Shown in pieces: positions 5,944 through 14,026 of a stretch of 16,454 bases of DNA (position 1 is its first letter; each line of letters opens with the position of its first letter). The position numbers and the translations under genes were made by a program. The stretch is taken from contig CAZXSM010000051.1 in the NCBI GenBank assembly GCA_964643255.1, forward strand, positions 1 to 16,454. Reading direction: 5' to 3'. Source of the DNA: JAAYRG01 sp964643255 (GTDB taxonomy: Bacteria > Bacillota > Clostridia > Lachnospirales > Lachnospiraceae). A model generated the notes under the pieces. The model searched no databases, had not been told where the DNA came from, and saw only the letters and a program-made list of their open reading frames with translations.

Positions 5944-7164
5944 CTATATATAAAGATTTTTAGGCTGTACTAAATTAGGAGAGTAGCCCTCTTCTTTTAA
6001 GGCATTAACAATTTGTTGTTTATGGTCTTGACCAAAGGTTTCCATTGTTATTGTAAGTTCTACTGCTGAATTTCTATTAGTACTTACAAATTGATTATGG
6101 TCCAACCTAATAACATTTCCTTGGTTTTCTGCTACTATTGTAGCTACATTTACAAGTTGTCCTGGTCTATCTGGTAGAAGGACAGATATAGTGCATATAC
6201 GTCCTCTCTGGATTAATCCGTGCTGTACTACCGAAGATAAGGTAATAACATCCATATTACCACCACTTAAAATAGAAACTACCTTTTTATTCTTGCAGTC
6301 AATATGTTTTATAGCTGCAACAGTTAATAAACCCGAGTTTTCAACTACCATTTTATGATTTTCTATCATATCCAAAAAGCGTACTATTAGTTCTTGGTCA
6401 TCAACTGTAATAATTTCATCTATATTTTCTTGTATGTAAGGGAACACTTTTTCACCGGGTGTTTTCACTGCAGTACCATCAGCTATAGTATCAACAGTGT
6501 TAAGAGTAACTACCTGTCCAGCTTCTAATGATTTCTCAACACAATTTGCATTAGCAGGTTCTACTCCAATAACCTTAATATTAGGGTTTAACATTTTGGC
6601 AAGTGTAGAAACACCTGAAGCAAGGCCACCACCACCTATTGGAACCAATATAATATCAACTGTTGGTAGTTCTTGAAATATTTCCATTGCTATTGTTCCT
6701 TGTCCAGTAGCTAGAACTTCATCATTAAATGGATGAATAAAGGTATATCCATTTTTATCTGCTAATTTATATGCATAATCACATGCTTCATCGTAAACTT
6801 CTCCATGGAGGATAACTTCTGCACCATACTTCCTAGTACGATTTACTTTTATCCAAGGAGTAGTTACAGGCATTACCACTATGGCTTTAACACCAAACTT
6901 CTTAGCTGCATAAGCAACTCCTTGGGCATGATTACCTGCAGAAGCTGTAATTAAACCCTTTTGTCTCTCTTCTTCTGACAAGGTGGAAATTTTATAATAG
7001 GCACCGCGTACCTTGTATGCACCTGTAAGTTGCATGTTCTCAGGTTTTAGATATACTTGGTTACCTGATTTTTCTGAAAAAAACTCACTATATATTAAAT
7101 TTGTATTATAGGTAACTTCTTTTACTATGCTACAAGCTTCTTCAAATTTTTCTAATGTCATCAT
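5944..7164 (-). CDS. ilvA: Threonine dehydratase (threonine ammonia-lyase) with C-terminal ACT domain
   Basis: A pyridoxal-phosphate enzyme that deaminates threonine to 2-oxobutanoate, either for isoleucine synthesis or for threonine catabolism. The PLP lysine is K51 in LTGAYKVRGA. SAGNHAQGVA (75-84), the phosphate-binding GGGG (177-180) and SGGN (300-303) complete the fold-type II site. Residues about 323-400 form a single ACT domain (ICTISVLLPDRPGQL), so amino-acid feedback is likely. The 406-residue, one-ACT form is common in Clostridia and differs from the roughly 510-residue E. coli IlvA. It starts six bases after ftsY at ATG 7164, with its ribosome binding site inside ftsY, so it is read as part of the rnc-smc-ftsY transcript. 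No branched-chain synthesis genes or T-box leader are adjacent. Biosynthetic versus catabolic role cannot be settled from sequence. Confidence 0.92.
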   Translation of the reverse strand: MMTLEKFEEACSIVKEVTYNTNLIYSEFFSEKSGNQVYLKPENMQLTGAYKVRGAYYKISTLSEEERQKGLITASAGNHAQGVAYAAKKFGVKAIVVMPVTTPWIKVNRTRKYGAEVILHGEVYDEACDYAYKLADKNGYTFIHPFNDEVLATGQGTIAMEIFQELPTVDIILVPIGGGGLASGVSTLAKMLNPNIKVIGVEPANANCVEKSLEAGQVVTLNTVDTIADGTAVKTPGEKVFPYIQENIDEIITVDDQELIVRFLDMIENHKMVVENSGLLTVAAIKHIDCKNKKVVSILSGGNMDVITLSSVVQHGLIQRGRICTISVLLPDRPGQLVNVATIVAENQGNVIRLDHNQFVSTNRNSAVELTITMETFGQDHKQQIVNALKEEGYSPNLVQPKNLYI

Positions 7165-7170
7165 AATTTA

Positions 7171-8103
7171 TTAGTTCTCCTTTACGTTAAACAATGCATC
7201 TATAAAAGTATCTGGATCAAATTTTTGTAAATCTTCGATTTGTTCTCCTACCCCAATGTATTTTATTGGAATACCCAGCTCTGATTGTATTGCTATTGCA
7301 ATACCACCCTTAGCAGTTCCATCAAGTTTGGTTATTATAATGCCTGTAACATCAGATACCTCACTAAATTGTTTAGCTTGAACCAAAGCATTTTGACCTG
7401 TTGTTCCATCTAATACTATAAGTGTTTCCTTGTGAGCTTCTGGCCAACCCCTTGATATAACGCGGTCAATTTTTTTAAGTTCATCCATAAGATTTTTTTT
7501 GTTATGAAGTCTACCTGCAGTATCAACTATTAGGGTATCTACATTTCTTGACTTTGCTGCACTTATAGCATCATAAACCACTGCTGCTGGGTCAGACCCT
7601 TCCTTTTGAGCAATAATATCCACCCCAGCCCTGTGAGTCCATTCTTCTAATTGCTCTATTGCTGCAGCACGAAATGTATCTGCAGCAGCCACTAATACTT
7701 TGTTTCCTCTTGCTTTTAGCTGACTTGCTAATTTACCAATAGATGTGGTTTTACCTACTCCATTAACTCCAATTACCATAACCACAGACTTTTTATCTTC
7801 AAAATCATATGCATTATCAGATGACTTCATTTGCTCTTTAATACTCTCTATTAATAAGTCTTTACACTCTTCTGGTTGTTTCACTTTATTTTCTTTTACT
7901 TTTTCTTTTAGTGTTTCAATAATATTTGTAGTAGTGTTTATTCCTACATCTGACATTATTAATATTTCTTCTAACCCTTCATAAAAATCTTCATCAAGTT
8001 TTGAACCACTAAATATAGAATCAAATCCTGACATCAAATTATTTCTCGTTTTACTTAAACCGTCTACTAATCGGCCAAAGAAACCCTTCTTTTTTCCTTC
8101 CAA
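7171..8103 (-). CDS. ftsY: FtsY, signal recognition particle receptor
   Basis: FtsY is the membrane-associated GTPase that receives SRP-ribosome complexes and passes them to the Sec channel. The 310 residues cover the N domain (about 20-95) and the GTPase (G) domain, with GVNGVGKT (112-119), the DTFRAAAIEQL motif (142-152), DTAGR (194-198), GTTGQNAL (233-240) and TKLDGTAKGG (258-267). There is only a short basic N-terminus (MEGKKKGFFGRL) instead of the long acidic A domain of E. coli, as is usual in Firmicutes. The start is TTG 8103, set by AGGAGG eight bases upstream; smc stops 23 bases before it. The last codons (VKEN) contain the AAAGGAG ribosome binding site of the next gene. Confidence 0.97.
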   Translation of the reverse strand: MEGKKKGFFGRLVDGLSKTRNNLMSGFDSIFSGSKLDEDFYEGLEEILIMSDVGINTTTNIIETLKEKVKENKVKQPEECKDLLIESIKEQMKSSDNAYDFEDKKSVVMVIGVNGVGKTTSIGKLASQLKARGNKVLVAAADTFRAAAIEQLEEWTHRAGVDIIAQKEGSDPAAVVYDAISAAKSRNVDTLIVDTAGRLHNKKNLMDELKKIDRVISRGWPEAHKETLIVLDGTTGQNALVQAKQFSEVSDVTGIIITKLDGTAKGGIAIAIQSELGIPIKYIGVGEQIEDLQKFDPDTFIDALFNVKEN

Positions 8104-8126
8104 TTCTTCTTCCTCCTAATATTATC

Positions 8127-11100
8127 TTAAACATCTAACTCGTCTTCTATTAAGCTAACTGCTACTAGTGTTGATACACCTTTTTCTTGCATTGTAATAC
8201 CATATAAAGCATCAGCTGCATTCATGGTACCCCTTCTATGGGTAATAATAATAAATTGTGAGTTTTTTGAAAGCTTTTTTAAGTAATCAGCATATCGATC
8301 TACGTTTGGCTCATCTAAGGCAGCCTCAATTTCATCTAGTAAACAAAATGGTGAAGGCTTTAAGTTTTGAATTGCAAATAATAAGGCAATTGCTGTTAAG
8401 GCCTTTTCTCCACCTGAAAGTTGCATCATATTTTGCAGCCTTTTACCTGGAGGTTCTGCATTAATTATAACCCCTGCTGATAATATATCTTCATCAGGTG
8501 ATAAAGATAGGGTAGCTTTTCCGCCACCAAAGAGTTCTTTAAAAACAATATTAAATTCTATATTTATATCTTCAAACTTTTCCTTGAATTGCTTACGCAT
8601 TCCATCTTCTAGTTCACCTATTATTTCAAGCAGGTTTTCTTCTGATTTTTCCAAATCATTTTTTTGCTTAAATAAGAATTCATATCTTTCTAAAGTTTCT
8701 TTATATTCTTCTATTGCATCTATATTAACACTGCCTAAGCTCTTTATCTTATTTTTTAAATTTGATACTTGCTTCTTAGTTTCAGCTATGTTTTTAATGG
8801 TTGCATCCCTAAGTCCAAGGGCACTAGAATATGTAAGTTCATAGGTTTCCCATATATGGTTAACTTGTTCTTCCATTTGACTAGCATATTTTTCTTTGTT
8901 GTTTTCTAGTCTAAGTAGCTCTTTATCTAATTCGTTAATATGATTGGATATCTCTTCCCTCTCATTAAATCTATCTTTACGTGTCTTCGTTTCTTCTTCT
9001 ACTAAGCCTACTTTTTTAGAAATATTATCTTCTAATTCTAGAATCTTTGATTTATTAATTTCAATCTTTTTCTTTGTTTCATTTAATTCATCTTGTTTTA
9101 CTTTTATTTTGCTAATCGAATGGGAACTTTCATCCTCTAAAATGTTTTTGTCAATATATAAATTTTCTATTTCCCTTTTTACTCTTTTAATATTTTCTAA
9201 TAAGTTGTCCTTTTTTTCTTCTACTCTAGAATACTTAATATTAACTGCAGATTGTTCTTCTTGAAGTTTTGTCTGTTTTTCCTCAGTATTAGCAAGAAGG
9301 ATGTTTAAGTCTTCAACCTTGTTATTATATTCATTGCGTAGCTTTTTATTCTCTTCTATAATTTCTTTTATTTTTCTAATATTTTCTTGCAAATCTATAT
9401 CTTTGCTTTGTATTTCATCGATTTTATCTTTATATTCTTCAAAAGCTTTTTGGATTTTAGCTTTCTGATTTTTTAATTGTTCTATGTTTAATTCAATACT
9501 GTTTTGTTTTAAAGAAAGGTTTTGCACCTGGTTTTTAATACTCTCTAAATCTTTTCTAAATTCTAACTTTTGTTTGTCTTTATTCTTTTTCTCATTAGTG
9601 AGTTTATTTAAAGAGACATTTAAGTTCTTAACTGTTTTTTCTAATTCTTTTATTTCTCTGCGTCTTCCAAGGAGATTACTAGTGTTTCTATAGGCACCAC
9701 CAGACATAGATCCTCCCGGATTTATTAATTCTCCTTCTAATGTTACTATACGAAGACTTTGATTATATTTTCTTGAAAGGGCTATAGCATTATCAATATT
9801 ATCAACCACAAGATTTCTTCCAAGTAAATAACTTGCCAAGTTTTTATAAGCATGATCTATTTCAACTAGTGAATCCGCAAATCCTACTACTCCTGTTTCC
9901 TTAAATAAATTAGGTGAATATGTATTCTTGCTTGGCCTAATTCCTGTCAAAGGTAGGAAGGTTGCTCGTCCATATTTATTTTGCTTTAAATAATTAATTA
10001 ATTTCTTTGCAGTGTTTTCATTATCTGTAACTATATTTTGTATACTTCCACCTAAGGCTGTCTCTATTGCTACCTCGTATTGTTTATCTACTTTTATTAA
10101 GTCTGCAACAACCCCTAATATTCCAGAATTATTATCTTTAAGATCCATGATTCTACGTATGCTATTTCCATAACCTTCGTATCTTTCAGTCATATTAATT
10201 AAAGATGTAAGTTTAGATCTTTGCCTGTGATAAGATTGTTGCTTATTATTTATATCATTTGTTAGCTTATCAGTTTCCTCTTCGATAGTAACAATTAGGT
10301 CTTCTGTTTTTCTAATATTATCATTACTGTCTTTAATTTCACTAATTAGCTTTTGCAGATTATCTTTAGATGCTTTCAAATCATTATTAACATGTCCTTC
10401 TTCAATATTATATTGAAGAAGTTTTTCATCTTCTTCAGACTTTTTATTAATGTTTTGTTCATATAAAGTTTCAAATTTTTGTAAAGTACTATTATCGCTA
10501 GACTCTTTGTCAAATAGTTCAATTATTTTGTTATTGTATTTTTTTAGTTCTGATGATGAGTTTGTTATAGATTCTTTAATATCTTCTAATTTACTAATAA
10601 AATTTATTTGTTCATTATCTATAACTTCTAGTTCATTGTCTAAAGCTTTTTTTTCTTCTATATATCCATCTTTTTCTTTGGTCTTAGAAGCAATCTCATC
10701 TTCAAGTTTCTTGATTCGCTCTAGGCTATGATTACTTTGATTTTCTATACTATTAATTTGTTCATTTATTAGTTTTATATCTCCTTCGTTTTTTTCAAGA
10801 TTAACTTTACTTTCACTAAGAAGATTTTTATCACTTTCTAATTGTGAATTATAAGTATTCAATAAAGATTCAAGTCTATTATATTCATCAGTTGTATCTG
10901 AATGTTTTTTTCGTAATTCAGTAAGGGAGTCTACTACTAAAGATATTTTATTTTCTGTTTTTTCCTTTAAACTACGAATCTTATCATTTTCTATAATAAA
11001 TAAATTAACGTCTAATTTCTTTAAGTCTTCATAAATGCTTAAATATTTTTTGGCATTTTTTGATTGCCTTTCTAAAGGCTCTAGTCTACTTTCTATTTCA

Positions 11101-11687
11101 TTAAGTATATCAGTAATACGAACAAGGTTTTTTCTTTCCTTTTCCAAGTTCTTTTCTGTAATGTTTTTGCGTTTTTTATACTTACCTATTCCTGCTGCTT
11201 CATCAAAAATCTCTCTTCTATCTTCAGGCTTACTAGATAGGATTTTATCAACCTGGCCTTGTCCTATTATAGAATAACCTTCCTTACCTATCCCCGTATC
11301 TGTAAATAAATCAGTTATATCTCTTAGTCTACATACTGCTCCATTTAGCAAGTATTCACTTTCACCTGACCGATATACCTTTCTACCTACCTTAACTTCA
11401 TCATATTCAATTGGAAGCCTATGGTCTGAATTATCTATAGTAAGCATTACATAAGCATAGCTAAGAGGCTTTCTAGTTTCTGTTCCCGAAAAAATAACAT
11501 CTTCCATCTTAGAACTTCGTAGTTGTTTAGCACTTTGTTCACCTAGTACCCATCTTACAGCGTCTGCAACATTACTTTTACCACTTCCATTAGGCCCAAC
11601 TATGGCAGTAATTCCTTCCTGAAATTTAAAAGTTATTTTATTTGCAAAGGATTTAAATCCATACATTTCTATACTTTTTAAATACAT
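8127..11687 (-). CDS. smc: SMC chromosome condensation ATPase
   Basis: SMC forms a homodimeric ring with ScpA and ScpB that organises and separates the chromosome. The 1186-residue length is typical. The N-terminal head has Walker A GPNGSGKSN (31-39), followed by WVLGEQSAKQLR and the DEAAGIGKYK end of the head near residue 170. A long coiled coil rich in K, E, N and L follows. The hinge lies at about 500-665, including GVVADLIKV and the glycine-rich NPGGSMSGGAY. A second coiled coil leads to the C-terminal head, with the ABC signature LSGGEKALTAIALLF near 1088-1102 and Walker B CLLDEIEAALD near 1115. Start ATG 11687 has GGAG seven bases upstream inside rnc. The rnc-smc-ftsY order is conserved in Firmicutes. 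No truncation is seen. Confidence 0.98.
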   Translation of the reverse strand: MYLKSIEMYGFKSFANKITFKFQEGITAIVGPNGSGKSNVADAVRWVLGEQSAKQLRSSKMEDVIFSGTETRKPLSYAYVMLTIDNSDHRLPIEYDEVKVGRKVYRSGESEYLLNGAVCRLRDITDLFTDTGIGKEGYSIIGQGQVDKILSSKPEDRREIFDEAAGIGKYKKRKNITEKNLEKERKNLVRITDILNEIESRLEPLERQSKNAKKYLSIYEDLKKLDVNLFIIENDKIRSLKEKTENKISLVVDSLTELRKKHSDTTDEYNRLESLLNTYNSQLESDKNLLSESKVNLEKNEGDIKLINEQINSIENQSNHSLERIKKLEDEIASKTKEKDGYIEEKKALDNELEVIDNEQINFISKLEDIKESITNSSSELKKYNNKIIELFDKESSDNSTLQKFETLYEQNINKKSEEDEKLLQYNIEEGHVNNDLKASKDNLQKLISEIKDSNDNIRKTEDLIVTIEEETDKLTNDINNKQQSYHRQRSKLTSLINMTERYEGYGNSIRRIMDLKDNNSGILGVVADLIKVDKQYEVAIETALGGSIQNIVTDNENTAKKLINYLKQNKYGRATFLPLTGIRPSKNTYSPNLFKETGVVGFADSLVEIDHAYKNLASYLLGRNLVVDNIDNAIALSRKYNQSLRIVTLEGELINPGGSMSGGAYRNTSNLLGRRREIKELEKTVKNLNVSLNKLTNEKKNKDKQKLEFRKDLESIKNQVQNLSLKQNSIELNIEQLKNQKAKIQKAFEEYKDKIDEIQSKDIDLQENIRKIKEIIEENKKLRNEYNNKVEDLNILLANTEEKQTKLQEEQSAVNIKYSRVEEKKDNLLENIKRVKREIENLYIDKNILEDESSHSISKIKVKQDELNETKKKIEINKSKILELEDNISKKVGLVEEETKTRKDRFNEREEISNHINELDKELLRLENNKEKYASQMEEQVNHIWETYELTYSSALGLRDATIKNIAETKKQVSNLKNKIKSLGSVNIDAIEEYKETLERYEFLFKQKNDLEKSEENLLEIIGELEDGMRKQFKEKFEDINIEFNIVFKELFGGGKATLSLSPDEDILSAGVIINAEPPGKRLQNMMQLSGGEKALTAIALLFAIQNLKPSPFCLLDEIEAALDEPNVDRYADYLKKLSKNSQFIIITHRRGTMNAADALYGITMQEKGVSTLVAVSLIEDELDV

Positions 11688-11689
11688 AT

Positions 11690-12397
11690 TTATTCTCCAG
11701 CTCTTAATCTTTTAATTGCTTGATATGCAGCTGCTTGTTCAGCTGCTTTTTTTGTTCTGCCACTACCAAGCCCTAGTTCTTTATCTTTTATACTGACAGA
11801 GACAGTAAATGTTTTATTATGGTCAGGTCCCTCTTCTTTAATGAGTGTATATTTTATTGAGTTTACCTGATTACTTTGTACTATTTCTTGTAAGATGGTT
11901 TTACTATCGGAAAAGAATTCTTTACTTTCAATTATCTCTAAAACACCTTTAATAACAAACTCTTTTGCGCTAGTAAAATCACCGTCCAAAAAAATGGCTC
12001 CTATTATTGCCTCTAAAGCATCAGAAAGAATTGAATCTCTATTCCTTCCACCTGTTGCTGCTTCTCCTTTTCCTAAAAGTAAATAGTTTCCTAGTTTAAG
12101 TTGTTTAGCACAAAAAGAAAGAGACCTCTCACACACATAAGTTGCCCTTAATCTTGTTAATTCACCTTCAGGGAGATTTTTATGCTTTTTAAATAGATAC
12201 TCACTTGAAACAAGCTCTAATACTGCATCACCTAAAAACTCAAGTCTTTCATTATTGTAAAGTTTATGCATGTTTCTTTCATTGGAATATGAACTATGGG
12301 TTAAGGCCTGTCGTAATAGATTTTTGTTGCGAAATTTATATCCTAATATTTGCTCTACTTTATTAAAATTGCCTTTATTAGTAATTCTATCTTTCAT
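11690..12397 (-). CDS. rnc: Ribonuclease III
   Basis: RNase III cuts double-stranded RNA, processing rRNA precursors and some mRNAs. The 235-residue protein has an endonuclease domain (about 12-160) and a C-terminal double-stranded-RNA-binding domain (about 166-233). The signature NERLEFLGDAVLELV at 49-63 supplies acidic metal-binding residues E50, E53 and D57, and SDALEAIIGAIFLD at 125-138 supplies D126 and E129. The binding domain ends GRTKKAAEQAAAYQAIKRL. The start is ATG 12397; no clear Shine-Dalgarno sequence precedes it, so translation may be weak, and there is no in-frame ATG before the conserved part. The stop at 11690 is two bases before the smc start, and the smc ribosome binding site (GGAG) lies in the last rnc codons, so the two are coupled. 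Confidence 0.96.
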   Translation of the reverse strand: MKDRITNKGNFNKVEQILGYKFRNKNLLRQALTHSSYSNERNMHKLYNNERLEFLGDAVLELVSSEYLFKKHKNLPEGELTRLRATYVCERSLSFCAKQLKLGNYLLLGKGEAATGGRNRDSILSDALEAIIGAIFLDGDFTSAKEFVIKGVLEIIESKEFFSDSKTILQEIVQSNQVNSIKYTLIKEEGPDHNKTFTVSVSIKDKELGLGSGRTKKAAEQAAAYQAIKRLRAGE

Positions 12398-12431
12398 AAT
12401 TAATATGAGTGTATAAATATAAATATAATAA

Positions 12432-12460
12432 TATATAAATATGTTTTATATTTATATCAA
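12432..12460 (-). promoter_or_regulatory. Candidate promoter of the rnc-smc-ftsY-ilvA unit
   Basis: TTGATA (12460-12455), a 17-base spacer and TATATA (12437-12432) on the minus strand. Transcription would start near 12425, about 28 bases before the rnc ATG. The surroundings are almost pure A/T, which lowers the weight of the -10 match. Confidence 0.45.
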
Positions 12461-12498
12461 AAGAACTCTGTCTACCACCTTTCTATATATAATAAATA

Positions 12499-12547
12499 CC
12501 CCTTCAATTGGGAACCTTAAAAAAAGAGAAATTCCTAATTGAAAGGG
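12499..12547 (-). terminator. Long hairpin between acpP and rnc (probable terminator)
   Basis: The arms 12499-12514 and 12532-12547 form a 16-pair stem on the minus strand with one G-U wobble and one A-C mismatch, around a 17-base U-rich loop. It starts eight bases after the acpP stop. The tail (TATTTATTATATAT) is U-rich but broken by A, so termination may be partial. It could instead be an RNA-processing hairpin, being directly ahead of the RNase III gene. Confidence 0.55.
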
Positions 12548-12555
12548 TTAATAAT

Positions 12556-12786
12556 CTATTTTGCAAGTTTATTTATTTCTTCCATTACATCTCCAACAGT
12601 TTCAATGTTTTCAATATCTTCATTATCAATTTCTAAGTCTAATTCCTCTTCTATTCCCATAATTATTTGAAATACATCTAGTGAATCTGCTCCTAAATCG
12701 TCAACAAATTTAGAATCTTCAGTTATTAAATTTGTTTCAATATTTAATACTTCACTGATAATTTCTTGTAATTTTTCTAATTCCAT
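12556..12786 (-). CDS. acpP: Acyl carrier protein AcpP
   Basis: ACP carries growing acyl chains on a phosphopantetheine arm during fatty acid synthesis and feeds PlsX. The attachment motif is LGADSLD, with the serine at residue 35 of a 76-residue protein, matching the usual serine 36 of about 77. The sequence is strongly acidic with four predicted helices and ends TVGDVMEEINKLAK, as expected. I choose the ATG at 12786, because GGTGA lies just upstream and the protein then has standard length. A GTG at 12795 would add MKN but overlaps the ribosome binding site. A fatty-acid role rather than polyketide or cell-wall ACP is inferred from the position between plsX and rnc. Confidence 0.95.
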   Translation of the reverse strand: MELEKLQEIISEVLNIETNLITEDSKFVDDLGADSLDVFQIIMGIEEELDLEIDNEDIENIETVGDVMEEINKLAK

Positions 12787-12806
12787 ATTCTTCACCTTTC
12801 CCTATT

Positions 12807-13826
12807 TTATTGCGCCTCTTTGGCTTCTTCATTAATTCTTGCTTCAATTTTTTCATTAATCTTTTGCTCAGAAAATGTTATACACTGAATAATGGCATTT
12901 CTGATTTCCTTGTAAGTTGAATTACCATGAGTCTTTACTACAAGTCCATTAAGACCAAGTAGTGGAGCTCCACCATTGTTAGAGGTTGTAAGTTCCTTTA
13001 CAGAATCCTTAATAGCATCTTTAGCAAGTAAACCACCTATCTTACTTTTAGTATTGGTCATAAATGCATTTTTAATTATGTCAATCATTGCAAGTGCAAC
13101 CCCTTCGTAAAGTTTAAGGATAACATTACCAACAAAAGCCTCACATACAATAACATCTGCATCTCCAAAAGGAATGTTTCTTGCTTCAATACTACCAGTA
13201 AAATTAATATCCTTGCATTCTTTTAATAAAGGATATGTTTCTTTCACTAAAGCATTCCCTTTTTCTTCTTCAGTGCCAATATTAACAATTGCCACTTTAG
13301 GATTTTTAATACCAACAACTTCTTCCATATATACTGAGCCCATCTTAGCAAATTGTAGAAGTTGGCTAGCCTTAGCATCTACATTTGCTCCGCAATCAAT
13401 TAATAATGATTGCCCATTAAGTGTTGGAATAAGTGGTGCAAGTGGTGCTCGTTCAACACCTTTAATTCTTCCTACTATAAATAAACCACCTGTTAATACT
13501 GCACCAGAACTTCCAGCTGAAACAAAAGCATCTGCTTGATTATCCTTAACTAATCTTAGGCCTATTACTATAGATGAGTCTTTTTTGCGTCTAATAGCCA
13601 AAGTTGGAGATTCATCATTATCGATAACCTCGTTAGCATGAACTATTTCTAATCTCTCTTTGTCATATTCATATTTACTTAGTTCATAATTAATTAAGTC
13701 TTCTTTTCCTACTAATAAAACCTTTATGTTTTCTTTATCTTGAATGGCTTTGACCGCTCCTTTGACAATTTCATCTGGTGCATTATCGCCACCCATAGCG
13801 TCTACAGCAACTCTTATTAAACTCAT
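12807..13826 (-). CDS. plsX: PlsX, phosphate acyltransferase
   Basis: PlsX turns acyl-ACP and phosphate into acyl-phosphate, the acyl donor for PlsY in the first step of phospholipid synthesis; it is a peripheral membrane enzyme. The protein begins MSLIRVAVDAMGGDNAPDEIVKGA, the hallmark N-terminus, and contains VSAGSSGAVLTGG, APLIPTLNG, LLIDCGANVDAK, NIGTEEEKGN and CEAFVGNVILKLYEG, all typical of the family. With 339 residues it has normal length. I place the start at ATG 13826, preceded by GAGGGAG five bases upstream. A GTG six bases further upstream at 13832 would overlap that ribosome binding site. acpP starts 20 bases after its stop, the usual plsX-acpP pairing that places acyl-ACP supply next to its user. 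The rpmF and fapR genes often found just upstream in Firmicutes are absent. Confidence 0.96.
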   Translation of the reverse strand: MSLIRVAVDAMGGDNAPDEIVKGAVKAIQDKENIKVLLVGKEDLINYELSKYEYDKERLEIVHANEVIDNDESPTLAIRRKKDSSIVIGLRLVKDNQADAFVSAGSSGAVLTGGLFIVGRIKGVERAPLAPLIPTLNGQSLLIDCGANVDAKASQLLQFAKMGSVYMEEVVGIKNPKVAIVNIGTEEEKGNALVKETYPLLKECKDINFTGSIEARNIPFGDADVIVCEAFVGNVILKLYEGVALAMIDIIKNAFMTNTKSKIGGLLAKDAIKDSVKELTTSNNGGAPLLGLNGLVVKTHGNSTYKEIRNAIIQCITFSEQKINEKIEARINEEAKEAQ

Positions 13827-13867
13827 AAGCACTCCCTCTTAACTTTAACCAGAAAATCCTGGGTGTA

Positions 13868-13876
13868 ATTATATCA
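13868..13876 (-). promoter_or_regulatory. Extended -10 promoter element upstream of plsX (proximal)
   Basis: The minus strand reads TGATATAAT, a perfect extended -10 (TG-N-TATAAT), 41 bases before the plsX ATG. The -35 region 17 bases upstream is poor (AATTTT), which extended -10 promoters tolerate. Confidence 0.5.
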
Positions 13877-13931
13877 GTTTCGCCATAAAAAAAATTAAAT
13901 AGTATGTATTTCCCTAAATAAACACATAGTT

Positions 13932-13960
13932 AATATACTAAATAACAGAAATAAAATCAA
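13932..13960 (-). promoter_or_regulatory. Candidate promoter upstream of plsX (distal)
   Basis: TTGATT (13960-13955), a 17-base spacer and TATATT (13937-13932) on the minus strand, directly after the cheR terminator. Transcription would start near 13925, about 100 bases before plsX. The region is AT-rich, so a chance match is possible. Confidence 0.45.
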
Positions 13961-13993
13961 CCGATTATTACTTCAATCTTCATAATATATAAT

Positions 13994-14026
13994 AAAAGAC
14001 TACAACTATTCTCGTTGCAGCCTTTT
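13994..14026 (-). terminator. Intrinsic terminator after cheR
   Basis: On the minus strand the arms AAAAGGCTGCAAC and GTTGTAGTCTTTT form a 13-pair stem (two G-U wobbles) with a 7-base loop (14007-14013). The stem begins within the cheR stop codon and is followed by TTTTATTATATATT. Confidence 0.8.

Noticed and set aside
12461..12485. Short reading frame after AAAGGTGG in the acpP-rnc spacer
   Set aside because: It ends after about eight codons and overlaps promoter-like sequence; nothing supports translation.
13174..13539. Plus-strand open frame of 121 codons opposite plsX
   Set aside because: It is antisense to strongly conserved plsX codons and has no ribosome binding site or recognisable protein.
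13925..13950. Possible FapR operator upstream of plsX (TTAGTATATTAACTA)
   Set aside because: Only a partial TAGT/ACTA symmetry; the GTAC-type core of known FapR sites is missing.
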